A stretch of DNA of 64,000 nucleotides from Sipunculus nudus. Lineage: Eukaryota; Annelida; Sipuncula; Golfingiida; Sipunculidae. The notes beneath the pieces were generated by a model that saw only the letters and a program-made list of their open reading frames with translations, did not search any database and had not been told where the DNA came from. This document shows, in pieces, positions 1 through 11,665 of the stretch (positions are counted from its first letter, which is position 1; the number at the start of each line of letters is the position of its first letter). A program made the position numbers and the translations under genes. The DNA lies in NCBI GenBank assembly GCA_026874595.1, contig CM049320.1:50296714-50360713 (forward strand), read 5' to 3'.

Positions 1-1119
1 TGTTGTAACACAGAAATCAAAAGGCAGCTGAACCTATTTATATATATATATATATTCCCGTGTATAATGTGTTAGTATGGTCCAGGTATGGTTCAGTACA
101 GTATAGTACAGAATGATATATTCCAGTTACCAAGTATTATATAACTGTTTTTCAGGAAATTGAATGTGATAGATATCACCAATCATGAATATATTTTGCG
201 TAATGGAACAAAAATGTCTTGCTGAAATATCCATAAGTAAAGAGCAAGTAGTTTTTGTCTTGCCTCCAGGTGGCACTTGTTGGTTCACTTTGACCACCAG
301 ATGAAAACTACCCAAGTTTTCTTTCTAGGATAACACAAAGCAGAATGCACAAGTTTGTCCAATGACTATTTTCCTCAGAAATTATTGTATTAAGATTTCC
401 AGTCATTCACTGTAGTAACACATGAGAAATCACTCTCTGTTACTTAAAGAAAGAGGTTAAGATGATAAGTTTAAGATAGATTTAGGCATAAGAAACAATC
501 TTGTGTTGGTGCAGAAGGGAATATTAAAAAAAGTCAAGATTCTCAAATTTAAGTTTCTTTTTATGGCCATGGCCATAAAAAGGGGATATACAGTAGTTTA
601 CTGGGTTTGTTAGTAGCACAGTTCCACCAAAGATGCTGACCTGGAGTGTAATAAGTATTTTGGGCCCTATATATTTTGGCACTTATATTATAATTCAGGC
701 ACCTATATTATATTTCTTACACCTGTATACTCTTTCATGTTTACTTTCCCTTTCATTTGACCTTATTTGGTTTGAGCTGGGGACAAGTTGAGATCATATG
801 GGACTAGTTTCTTATACCTTTGTGTTCAACCTGAAAGGCAAACACTGACCCCAATCAGCGACACAATACTTCAGCTGAGCATTTGCAGAATCTGTTGTAT
901 TTGGTAGGACTGGTGTTAAGCTGTCAGATTTGGGAGTTTATAGTCTCAGATGTAGATTATACCAGATCTTCCAAGGCAAATTCATTTTGTCTTTAAGGCT
1001 AAATAAGGAAATCATAGTTCCACAGGTCTGGATTTTGAAGAAAACCTTCATTGCATATGGTTTAATACTAGCTCATTACCTGTTCTTGAGTTGGGACAAA
1101 TCCATGTGATTTTCTACAG
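1..1119. other. AT-rich sequence without a recognisable gene
   Basis: No frame on either strand looks coding. A short (TA)n run lies at 37-56. If the candidate exon that follows is real, this stretch would be an intron of an upstream plus-strand gene that extends beyond the window. Confidence 0.5.
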
Positions 1120-1230
1120 GGTCGTGCAGGGCAGATTTTCAATGGACTGAGTTCAGATGATGAAGTGATCGACCGAAATGACAGTGGGTCCTGTCTGAAA
1201 GACCACCTGTCCAAAAGACCACCTGTCTGA
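1120..1230 (+). CDS. Candidate last coding exon of an upstream gene (unrecognised)
   Basis: A good acceptor (TTTCTACAG) is followed by an open frame of 36 codons ending in TGA. The first 20 residues (GRAGQIFNGLSSDDEVIDRN) read like real protein. The final part (DHLSKRPPV) falls in a copy of the 'GACCACCTGTC' interspersed repeat, so the C-terminus would be repeat-derived. I do not recognise the protein and see no matching upstream exon. It could equally be a chance open frame. Confidence 0.22.
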   Translation, partial: GRAGQIFNGLSSDDEVIDRNDSGSCLKDHLSKRPPV

Positions 1231-1320
1231 CAAGACAACCCTTTAGGTGAACCAAAAGCATTCACATCAGTTATAACTGACCTGCCCTGTAAGACCACCT
1301 GTAAATTAAAGACCACTTTT
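1183..1320 (+). repeat. Interspersed repeat, 'AAGACCACCTGT' family
   Basis: Contains several AAGACCACCTGT-like blocks. Related copies, in either orientation, occur at about 2005-2170, 15376-15480, 48205-48345 and 49965-50040. No coding capacity; a short non-autonomous mobile element is the likeliest origin. Confidence 0.6.
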
Positions 1321-2004
1321 CACCAGCCCGATTTGAGATCTCTTCAGACAGGTTTCTCTGTATTCCCCAAATAAAGTCAACTTCCTCAGGATTTGTGAAA
1401 AAAAATAATGGAAAATCCCCCCCCCCCCTTTTTTTTTTTTTCCTTTACAGTCCAAGTCCAAAAGAGGAGTTGCAAGACAATTATTTTATGCCACCTCCAG
1501 TTATAAAATAGATGCATCCACATTTGTTTGTATAGGTTTACTTGAGCAGCAATTAGCCAGCCTTTCAATTCTTTTCTGACCTTTGACATTTCACTTCGCT
1601 TGCCTTATAAGGCAGGGAGGGAATTATTGAATATTTGACATTGCCATCTGTAGGTAGAGCTGATATTTCCAGTGTATAAATACAGGGACATTTGATATGA
1701 TGATAACAACGTTTATCTATGTGTGGTTATATGTAGGTGCACCATTGTATCATTATAACCCTACTAAACCCAGTGCCATCCTCTTCTCAAATACCCTTGA
1801 CTGATTAATTAGATGATGAACTTGTGCTTTTTAGAACATTCCAATAGTTTCATTTTTTTATCAGTTCTGGGATAGAAGAGCATTCATTTCAAATGAAAAA
1901 AAATAGAAAGATAACTAGAAAATACTTCAAGACTACATACCTCTGCTAACATCTTGGTCCAGATCTAAAATATTATTATGATCCTGATCAGAATTCCTTG
2001 TATG

Positions 2005-2170
2005 ATAGTGTGGAACCTGTCTTTAAGACCACATATATATTAAGATGACCTGTCTATTAAGACCACCCTTGAGTGAACCTAAAGCTTTCACAGTTAAAAC
2101 TTACCTACCAAAAATAAGACCACCTGTGAATTACGACCACCTTTGGACAGTCCCTTGGGTGGGTTCCACT
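2005..2170 (+). repeat. Interspersed repeat, 'AAGACCACCTGT' family
   Basis: Shares the order of motifs seen at 1183-1320: GGAACCTGTCTTTAAGACCA, then TATTAAGACCACCC, TGAACCTAAAGC, AATAAGACCACCTGTGAATT and TACGACCACC. Same orientation as the first copy. Confidence 0.6.
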
Positions 2171-3454
2171 GTATGTAAGTCCAGTCAGTATGTGAAACCA
2201 AGCTGAAACTTGTTTGGTTTCAGGTCATCCCTGCCCACCAGAACAACAGTGGGTCCATTAAGGTCAAACCTGAGTGTGAAATTTCTGGAAATTTTCACCA
2301 TATTCTGAAATTTACACTTTCCAAAATTTCCCCTAATACTATTTATTGGCTACATACAGCCATTTCCTTGGCTGGAAAAAAAATTGCTCTCTCTTTAGCC
2401 TCCACAAAATTCCATATCGGTCTACTCATAAATGTTTTATTCACCTTTTTAACAGATATTAAAAAAAAAACCAAAGCCAGCAAAAACATGCAATTATTAT
2501 CTCCTTTTGGAGGTAAAATTATGGAATTTTAAAGAAATTTTGAATTTTAGACAAGTACTTCTGGAAAAGGTTAGGAACAGGTTATACAGGCAAATGCTTG
2601 TTTATCTATATGCAGATCCTAGGAAATGATATACGCCCGGCTGTAGTGCTAAGCTGATGTATATAGAGTTATATACTAAGTTATATTTGTGTATATTATT
2701 CAGTGTTTGTTTATGATTGTTTTGTGCTGCAAGAAAAGAGTTATGTGTAACAGCAGAGCTTTAATTGATCAATTGCTTCCCTCCAATTTCCAAATGTCCC
2801 TCTTCAGTGGTTTAAAGTAATGTGAACTTACGTGAGGTACTTGTATAGTATTCAATACTGCATAATATTAAAGATTGACTGGCATATTTAAAATACAGCA
2901 TGAGATTTTGTATGCTAGTCAGGATACTGGAAATGAAGTTTATTTTATCAGGTGTATTTGGAAACATAAAGTGATTATCAAAGAGCTTGCCATTAATGAT
3001 TGACTGCTTTCCTGGGGCAAGCAAATGATCCAGAAGTTGCCGCACTTGGCAAGTAATTCCAACATAATCCTTCACATAAGACCTGAATCTTAAATTACCT
3101 TTGTTTGGCAATTTTCTTTATCAGAGAAATGAAATTATATTTTATCTTGAATTCCCTATATATTCATATTTGCAAATGCTAAAAAAATAGTATTAAACAA
3201 ATATTTGAACATGTTTATTGTGTAACCTGCAATATCAGGTACAGTATATACATGTGGAACACACATTGTATTCATTCAAGCTATCATTGATATTTGTAGG
3301 GCAAATAAAAATTTATGTAGGACCGGTAAAAGCAAGATGTGACTTGCCCTACAAGGCAAGCACTTTCAAAAGTTAATGTTGAGCTCTGTTGCAGAAATGT
3401 TCATCATACTTTAATATAACTTGACATAATAACATTCAAAGTGTTGAACTGTTA

Positions 3455-3605
3455 GATTACAGTTCAAGCTCATTTGGTAAAATTACATTGCAAAAGTTCA
3501 CATTGCAAGCACATATGGTAAAGTTTACAGTACAAGTTCATATGGTAAAGTTACAATACTAGCTTATATGGTAACGTTAAAGTGAAAGCTCATGTGGTAA
3601 AAATA
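3455..3605 (+). repeat. Minisatellite, about 33 bp unit, five degenerate copies
   Basis: Repeated block of the form CAAGCTCATATGGTAAAGTT. The 'CATATGGTAAAGTT' core or a close variant appears five times with spacing near 30-35 bp. Non-coding. Confidence 0.7.
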
Positions 3606-4922
3606 AGAGTTACAAGATAAGTTTCCAAAGTATTTCATGATGTATTATACATAGCAAAATAACACTCTTTGTAGGAAAAGCCAGATATATCAAGGTTTCT
3701 TTCAGAATAACGTGTTAGTAATATGAAAGAAAACAGCAAAACTTGGCTCTTGTACTGAATTCAGATGAGGGATCATAAGATCTTAAACACAGGCTTTTCC
3801 ACAGGAGTTGGCTCATTTTTCAGCATTGCACTGTCCATATATTATCCATAAATTAATCTAACAGACATAAACACAACATGAAAGGAACCACAGTTTAAAA
3901 GAAAATTACGACTTTACCAGTATTTGGATTCCCTCAGGATTTATATTATGAAGTAAGTGGTATATGGTATGATACTGATGTCCTAGTTTAGTTCCGTATG
4001 TCACCACATGGATACTTGGTAAGGTGATAATACCAGCACAGTATTTGACTGCATCGCGATGTGTCAGTGCAATGGTGAATCATTTCAGGATTGAAAAAAA
4101 AAAATGTATTACAAAGTATCATCGTTAGATTTGAAGACCTTGTCTCTTTTGCTCTGTGTGTCACGAAATATGAATAAGGAAAAATAAGTCCACAAAATGA
4201 CAACAAAAATTTGTTTATTGTAGGATATTGAGTCAGGATATACTTGAATTTATTTTTTTTTTGTATTCTTAACTTTCATGTGTAATATCCAAGGTATCCC
4301 AATAAGGTTTTTACAATAACAAAAAAAAAAAAAGATTTCCGTAAAGTTTGTATCAATGTATTTTAATTGTTGTGCATTTTACATTTCAATGAATTTTTTA
4401 TTGCATGTTGTTTAGTTTGTGAATTATGTGAAGACTGAATTGTAATCACGTGATGATGGTTTAGAGAAAGCTGTAACTTTGTAAGATGATTAAGTCTAGC
4501 ACTTGTCACAGATTAGTTTATGGACAAAAAGAAAAAAAAAATGGACAAAGCATGATTTGTAACTATGTAATTGTATTATCAATCAGACTGCTGATGGTGT
4601 TTTATAGAGAGCACACCAAATGGAGAAATGAATATTCCACAAAACTTAATAAAAACCCGTATCTCCACATATCCATAACTGGAGATAATAATACCATTAT
4701 TTGCCACCAGGTGACGCTTTGGTGCAGACTTTGCTGACCAGATGGCGCTGTACTACAACACACCTGGTTTGTACTGGACATGTGGTTGGTAGGATATATA
4801 CTATAATTATCTTTTGTGTATATAGATGTACATAAACAATGGTAATACTGATCATACTGGGCTACGAGGCAGCAGTAACTCTGTGTATGGTCTATCCTGG
4901 TCTTTAGTTATTTGTTGAACCA

Positions 4923-4928
4923 AATAAA
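4923..4928 (+). terminator. Possible poly(A) signal (AATAAA)
   Basis: AATAAA is followed within about 40 bases by T/G-rich sequence (TTTGTATAGTGTC). It would fit the 3' end of a plus-strand gene located upstream. AT-rich DNA produces AATAAA by chance, so support is modest. Confidence 0.3.
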
Positions 4929-5109
4929 CTATGTGATACCAGATCTTTGTATAGTGTCATCTTTCTCCTTCACTTCTCTGATTGCTTCTGCTATGTTGCC
5001 TAGGTATTTGCCTGTGTCAAAGGTATGCAAGAAAGTCCTTAATTGATTTCAGGTTTCAAAATTTGTGTAAAGTGTTCATTTTTAGCGAACCTGTGAGATT
5101 ATACAATGG

Positions 5110-7330
5110 TGAGGTGTCGTCCGTCGTTTGTCTTGCGTCATCTGTACGTTAATCATACCTATCTGAAAAACTGAAGGAGCTAGCATCACCAATTTTTTTT
5201 TGCAAATAATCAGTCATTTGAAAAACTCTATCGGATTTTGATTATTTTTTTCTTTCTGCATTTTCTTGGATTTTATAGGGAAAAAGCTTAAAAAATCTTC
5301 TTATCTAAAACTGTCCAGCCAAATTGTCCAATATTTCACAGATATGATCCCTGGAACAATCACTCTCAAGTTTATTCGAATGGTTCTATTTTGGAGTTTT
5401 TTGGCCGAGTTACTGGAGGTTGAACTTTGTCATCTGTTCAAAAAAGCATAATTTCAATCTCAGAAACGGCTGGTGCTATCATCAAATTTTATGCCAATGT
5501 CGGTCACATAGGTCATATTTGAAATTTAGTTATTGGTGGTGCCACCTGCATCGGCCCTTTTTTGGAACGGGGTCATCAGTGCTTGTATCACACCGACGGC
5601 TACAAAAATCTTTTTCTGTGACACCATATGGCCAAAATGTTTAATATCGCACAGAAATGAACCTAGGGTAGTGCTTTCTGAAGTTTGTTCAAATGATGCA
5701 GGTCAAGAGGTCACTCAGTGTAGTAGCTTGAGGCAGCAATTTGTCACAGTTCACTCAGGGGTAACTGCCTTACTCATCTAAGCCTCGTCAGCCCAGCGCA
5801 TCAAACTCAAGGGAAGTTTGATGTATTTGCTTGATATTTTGACCTGTCTATGCGCCTTTGATGGTATTCTCATTTACAGCCAGTTTCCTGTATCTTCCTA
5901 TATGAGTTATAAACCTGCGAAACGTTTTTCGACTGACGCCACTGAAGCCAGTTTGTTAAATTTTTTACAAGAATAATCCCCACAATAATTCTTATAATAA
6001 TTGTCATTAATGACTCCACATGAATGATTTTTTGCTGAATTATGGAGATTGAATTTAGTCATTTTACCATATATGTTAGCTGTGTGATGCTGTTACATCT
6101 AGCCTGGCACCATTTTAGCAGCATCTATTACATCATGCCACTAGACATTTAGATTCCAGGTTATCTTTGGTAAAAATTGACAAGAATGTTTTTTAAAAGC
6201 TTTTTTAAAATTAGATTTATGAGTTAAGTTATTCATCATACCAGGCAATGTAACAATCTTGGATATTCAGCTCTCTCTTTGGCTATATAAAGACAACTGT
6301 ACATGGATTATAAATTATTGGTATCCCTAATCAGCTTTATTCAAGAATTTGCCATCAATGAGATATACCTGTATTCTAATTTTGCATTCAGTCTGCATCT
6401 GTAATAATTTTACATATATTCCCGATTTCTTTTTATAAAAAGTCAGCTGAAAAGCATTTTGTATTGGGAAAATTAATTTCAATGTTATTTCAACTAGGGA
6501 CCAATTTTGTGTACAGATGGCAGCACTTGGTTTACCATTGGCAGATTTCACAGAAATATACTCTCTTTTACCATCTCACTCAAGTTTGTTCGAATGGTTT
6601 AAGTTAGGTCAATTTTGGCCGAGTTATATACAGGAAGTTGAACTTAGTCCTCTGTTCAAAAAGAGCTTACTGAAATGACAATCTCAGAAACGCCGGAGCT
6701 ATCATCACCAAATTTTATGTCAGTGTTGGTCACATTAGTCATATATGAAATTCAGGTATTTCTGGCGCCATCTGCATTTACCTTTTTTGTACGGGGGTCA
6801 TCGGTCATCTGTACATTAACCCATATTTTCTCAGGAATAGCCGGAGCTAACATCCCCAGATTTTATGCAATAATTTGTCACATATCAAATGTTGTGGGAT
6901 TCAGCTGATTTTTTTTGTTGCTATCTGCATTTACTTAGATTTTATAGGGAAAAACTGAAAAAAAACTTTAAAAAGTCTTCCGGTCCAGCCAAATTGTTCA
7001 ATATTTTACAGAAATGATCCCAGAGGCGAGCCCTCTCAAGTTTGTTCAAATGGTTTGCGTTTGATAATTTTGGCGGGGTTACGCGAATTTGAACTTAGTC
7101 ATTTGGCCAAGTAAGCATACTGACATAGCGATCTCAGAAATGAATGCAGCTGGCATCACCAAGTATTGTGCAGATGTTGGTCACATGACTCATTTATTTG
7201 AAATTGCAGATTTCGTGGCGCCACCTTCATTGACCTGTTTTATGGGCAAAAAAAACTCATAATTTTAGCCTCTTTCGTCTTAAAAAATGTTTATGATGTA
7301 ACTGTCAAGTTGAATCGTTCAGTTGTTTTC
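5110..7330. repeat. Block of degenerate interspersed repeat, about 450-500 bp unit
   Basis: Three diverged copies (around 5150-5600, 6550-6800 and 6810-7250) share ordered motifs: CATCTGTACRTTAA, 'GAGCTARCATCACC', CTCAAGTTTGTTCGAATGGTT, 'TTTTGGCCGAGTTA', 'TTGAACTTAGTC', 'TTGGTCACAT' and 'TGGCGCCACCT'. No transposase or reverse transcriptase frame is visible, so the family looks non-autonomous. All short open frames here are accidental. Confidence 0.6.
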
Positions 7331-7599
7331 ACAAGAATTATCCCAGGACATGGTTCTTTCAATCATACAAGAATAGATTGAGTTTGTTGATTTTTGGTAG
7401 AGTCGCGAAAAGCTTAAGTTGGTCTTATGGCCATTATTAAGTCCTTTTCAAAAGGAGGACTGCAATAGTCTATTTCTTCAGAATTGTTGTTTCAATTATA
7501 ACCTCTGTAACATTGCACAAAAATTATTCTTGGGTGGCGTTTGTTCAAGTTAACTTTAATGTTTTTGGCAGAAATATTGGACCTTTAACAATGAAAGGA

Positions 7600-9160
7600 C
7601 TGCATCTTTAATTATTCTAGATATTTTGATAAAAAGTCTTGTGAATGTCAGCTTGAAAAAAAAACGCATTTTAGCCAGTCTTTCAGTATGTGCATGTAAA
7701 CAGATTAACCAACAGGCCAAGATTGTGTCTTTATTAGTAAATAGGTTGAGAAAATGTCAACTGTTTCAGATTTGGCATCAACTCAAGAGTTCATTAAGTG
7801 CAGCGAGATATAGGTCAAGAGTTCAATCAGTGCTACCACCAAAATTATTACTTAAAGCAAGCAGACTTCTTTATAATATTTAAAGTTTAACATACAAAAA
7901 TACATAACACAGTGATCGTTATAAACACTATGAAATTCCTTAATAACAATGCGAGTTAGTGGAATTTAGATCTTACATCGATCTTAATTGTGATCTTTTT
8001 GTTTCAACAACGTTCATTGACATTCACCAACGTTAAAAGTGAAAAGTAACGATGTTAATGAGTAATGGTGTTTAAAAAAAAGATATGATATTTATTCATA
8101 GAAACTTGATTACTCCTCTAACCTTTCTGAACTCGGTATATGTAGGTGTTGACAGTGTGAGCTATATTCCAAAACTAAGACAAGCATAAATACTTCAATC
8201 ATTTTGGAGAAATATATAAGTAACGGTGTTTTTTTAGCAATAAATATACGGACAGTTTTACACAATTATGGAAATTTCCTGTTGTAAAGTGACAGAATAC
8301 ATACCGATAATGTAGTTTTGTGGAGTCATTCTGTGGCGTTACTTCAACATAGTGTCATAGCGATAAAATCGTCTTTAAACAGTGTTGAAAAACATCTGGG
8401 GACACACATGTAATCGCAATAGAACTATAAAAGTGGTGAGATTAGAGGGGTGTAAAGAAACTTGTGGAAATTTTTAAGGAACGATTTTAGTATACATGAA
8501 GAGTGCAAAAAATCCTTGGCCTATACCATTATAAATGGAATTAGAGGATAATCATTTTTTATTATGGCCTGGGAACTGGTAATTTTTAATGACCTTAGAA
8601 CCATTTAGTATAGATTTGAAGCATTTTAGGTATTACTTTGCTGAATAAATAAGCTCAAATTAAGCAAAAATTATAAAATACTAAAATTAAATCCCGAAAG
8701 CACGACGACAGCCTAGGTGATATATACATATGTATATGCACTATGGCACTGTGCTTGCTAGGGACATGTATTTTCATGAACTGGGTCGTTTTCTGTAGAA
8801 TGACCCATACATGACGTATATAATTATACTAATAGAAAATAAAGTTGTAAGACTAACAATTTTATTCATTTTGGTAATTAACAACAACCTGATTGTATAA
8901 TCAAGATGGTATTTATAACAGTAGAATTGCTGTACCATGGGATGACAAGTTAATTATACACTATCATATACTCGTATGCCATTCATAATATTTTTGTTGT
9001 GGTCACGATTTGACCGACGTTTAGTTAAATATAGGCTACAAGTTACAGTCATCACAGTGCCCGATTGAGTCATGCCATGGTACAGAACAGTAAATATAGA
9101 CGTGTGTATGCGAAACCTTGTAGGGTAGGCCTATATCGATATGACATAAAACAAACTGGT
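7600..9160. other. Intergenic, AT-rich, nothing recognised
   Basis: I see no coding frame, RNA gene or clear repeat in this stretch upstream of the vigilin leader. Confidence 0.5.
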
Positions 9161-9199
9161 GATATTATTACCGAGAAAAAAAAATCAGATTAAAATGAC

Positions 9200-9780
9200 A
9201 GGATATCGCGGTCCTGCGTGATTCATACACGTGTCCTGTTGACGGGTCCACCACACGCCCGGCTGGTTTATTTACTAGGACGGCTGCCGGCACTTGTTTC
9301 CGTGCGTGACCTATGACCTTAAAGTTTGACAGGTGTGTGGCCTTGAACCCGATGCAAGGTGAAGTGAATCGAAATAGTTCTTTAACATTCATCAAAATCT
9401 AGATCCTTTACGGGAATAATTGACCAAGGCACATGAAAAGTGTATTCGACCGTGAATAATATTTTAATCTTTGCAAAGGGACTGGTCAAGCACGGAGTTC
9501 GACAAGTCCACGTAAGTACAGATCGGATGGCAACATGACAGCGTGGACAGTCTCACTGTCAAATCCATCGTGATTGGATGATCCAGCTGAGCTCCGCACG
9601 GAATCGACCAATGAGATCACCGGTGTTTCACCAGCGTAGGGATACCGACACGTATCACCTCTATCTGAGGGTTTCTCCCTTAGCAGAGTGAGTGTTGAAA
9701 CTTTTCTCTCCAAGATAAATTTCTAATTTCTCGCCCTGAGCGTGGATAACCGTCTAATAACCACTATTTTCTCTTTACAG
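9200..9780 (+). promoter_or_regulatory. HDLBP: Probable vigilin promoter and transcription start region
   Basis: Noticeably richer in G+C and CpG than surrounding sequence (for example 9230-9310 and 9485-9680). It directly precedes the first likely noncoding exon of vigilin. A donor-like GTAAGT at 9512 could end an alternative first exon. No TATA box is evident. The exact start site cannot be fixed from sequence alone. Confidence 0.4.
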
Positions 9781-9854
9781 ATAAACTAACCCAACGTTGG
9801 AGCCGAGGTATATCTCGCTTCAATTTTAGGACGGACCTTACGGACGCAGTACCT
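9781..9854 (+). other. HDLBP: Candidate noncoding 5' UTR exon of vigilin
   Basis: Bounded on the left by a strong acceptor (polypyrimidine tract then TTTACAG) and on the right by a consensus donor (ACCT followed by GTAAGT). It has no ATG, as expected for a leader exon. The next exon would begin at 11445, or at 11392 if the duplicated upstream acceptor is used. If transcription starts inside or just before it, this is exon 1. Confidence 0.4.
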
Positions 9855-10554
9855 GTAAGTATATCAGAGGTTGATGGTGGACTTTGCAGGCCTCTGCCAT
9901 ATTGCCGAAGCCACCACCCTCTTTTCCTTGAGTGGGACTCTTTTAGCTTATATTGTCTTAGTTACAACATAATGTTTGTATTTTATTACGCAGTACTATG
10001 TAAAGAAAGCCTGTACTCTTTTAATATTCACGTGTTAGGCGAGTTTTGCTTTAAAATCACCAAATGTTAGCAGTGATTTGAAGACGCGTCCGATCTGCGC
10101 ATTCCTTAGCATACGCGTGCAACCGCAAGATCCACAAGTGTGAACTATCAGTGTCACAGTCGGAGTTGCATATCATCTTTCTAAACTTTCTGGTACTATT
10201 ACTGCCATTCTACAATACAGGCTTGTTTGTTCTCCTCAGCGCCTGCCAGATAAACTGGTTATGTAATATTGTTTGTTTAACGTGGCAGTTGTCCCAGTCC
10301 TAAGCTAAATTCATGGCTAAAAACTGATAAACTGTTCAAAAGTCCCACTCGAAACTGACATAAGGGAAGAGAGTACATTAATGGTTTGTATCATAAATTT
10401 GTAGCGTTTAGGTAATTGCTCCAATAATTACAAATGTAGAGTTCTCGTTAAGGTCTTGTTGCTCTGATAATTGATGAATTGTGTATCAAGTTTATCCTAA
10501 ATCCACCACAGGAGAGTAGGTATTAAAAGTATAAAATTTGTGATATTAACTTAT

Positions 10555-10571
10555 GGGGGGGGGGGGGGGGG
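10555..10571 (+). repeat. Run of 17 G in a vigilin leader intron
   Basis: Uninterrupted G homopolymer. In the transcript it could form a G-quadruplex near the 5' end; it may also be unstable in length. Confidence 0.9.
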
Positions 10572-11356
10572 AAGATTTGCTGACATCAGCATGCCAGATG
10601 GGAGAGACTGAATGCAGCAGCTGCAGAGATGAATTAAGGGCTAAGGCAGATTTTAAGTTCCAGAACCAGTGTTGAGTATAAGTTTAAAAAGAGCAAGGCA
10701 CTGGATGAAGATTACATTTTTGCTTTATACCAGTAAAACAATTTGACAAGACTAAACTCTTGTGTATTCTACTCTTCTTTCTTTATCAAAGTTAAGACAG
10801 AGTAAGAATAGTTTTTTTTTTATATTTACACATTGATCACTAAAAAAATTGTATGAACATTTATAAAGGTCAATTTGCTACTAAGCAGATATTAGGATTT
10901 CTCAAATGTTTATACTGGAAAGACTTCAGAGGAATTATTCACAAGATGTCTGTCATTCTTAAGTGACTGCCAGGCAATAGTGTTTGCCTTAATGTCATAT
11001 AATGACTGTATTAGAGCTTCCATGAGAAAGCCTGCTTAGTTTTGAAAATGGAGAGCAGTAAAATTTTAAGCTTGCATCCACACCTGCTTTTGTCCTTAAA
11101 ATCTTAACGAGATGAAACAGGGCATATTTGTAGTAGAATAGTGCATTTGGTATATGTTGGCTGTGAAAGGCATCTTATTAGTGACAGGAGGCTATATTTT
11201 GTTTGCATTTTCCTGTTATTATTGTATTATGCAGAAGATGGTCATATTTGGAGCCTGAAACTGCCAATGTTTTTGCTCTGGTGGTTTTAAATCAAAATAT
11301 ATATTTTTAAATATATGTTCATAAACCCTTTGACAAAAAGTAATGCAGTTTGGTTA

Positions 11357-11458
11357 TCTGATATTTGACATGTTTGTTATTATGATAACAGAAGTACTGT
11401 GCGATCCTCTGATATTTGACAGGTTTATGTTACTGTGATTACAGAAGTACTGTGCGAC
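11357..11458 (+). repeat. HDLBP: Tandem duplication of the 3' splice site before the vigilin start codon
   Basis: Two copies of about 51 bp, each beginning TCTGATATTTGACA and ending with an acceptor plus exon start (ACAGAAGTACTGTGCGA). The first acceptor ends at 11391, the second at 11444. Use of the upstream site adds 53 nt of leader, including ATG TTA CTG TGA, a three-codon upstream ORF at 11427. Confidence 0.75.
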
Positions 11459-11476
11459 TGGACCTGAACACCGACT

Positions 11477-11665
11477 ATGAGTTCGGACATGGCACACAAC
11501 TCTGAGGAGAATTACCACACGGTGGACGATGAGGCCTATCAGCCGACCTATGCTGAGGCCTTCCCTCCACTCAATCCCAGCCAAGCCGGGGAACCTGTCG
11601 CTCCAAAAAAACCTGACAGCAGCTACAACGCCAAGATGTCAGTGCGATCCTCGTCAATTACACAG
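11477..11665 (+). CDS. HDLBP: Vigilin coding exon 1: start and N-terminal region
   Basis: Residues 1-63, acidic and polar, no KH fold. Contains PTYAEAFPPLN, comparable to the PTYKDAFPPLP segment of vertebrate vigilin, and ends SSSITQ just before the KH1 start. Ends in phase 0 at CACAG/GTGAG. The exon is continuous with 32 nt of leader to its left (11445-11476). Confidence 0.93.

Larger units (their letters stand above)
1231..4940. other. Gene-free stretch, possibly a long 3' UTR
   Basis: No splice-bounded coding frame is convincing here. It contains a second 'GACCACC' repeat, a minisatellite, and near its right end an AATAAA followed by T/G-rich sequence. If the candidate exon at 1120-1230 is real, this would be a 3.7 kb 3' UTR; otherwise it is intergenic. 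Confidence 0.4.

Noticed and set aside
2224-2530. Open frame of about 100 codons after a good acceptor (GGTTTCAG), starting VIPAHQNNSGSIKVK
   Set aside because: Beyond the first dozen codons the composition is that of AT-rich noncoding sequence with A-runs, and there is no partner exon.
9168-9713. Open frames of 75 codons on the minus strand near the vigilin leader
   Set aside because: They follow from the higher GC content of the promoter region; no family motif, no splice logic, and they oppose the vigilin leader.
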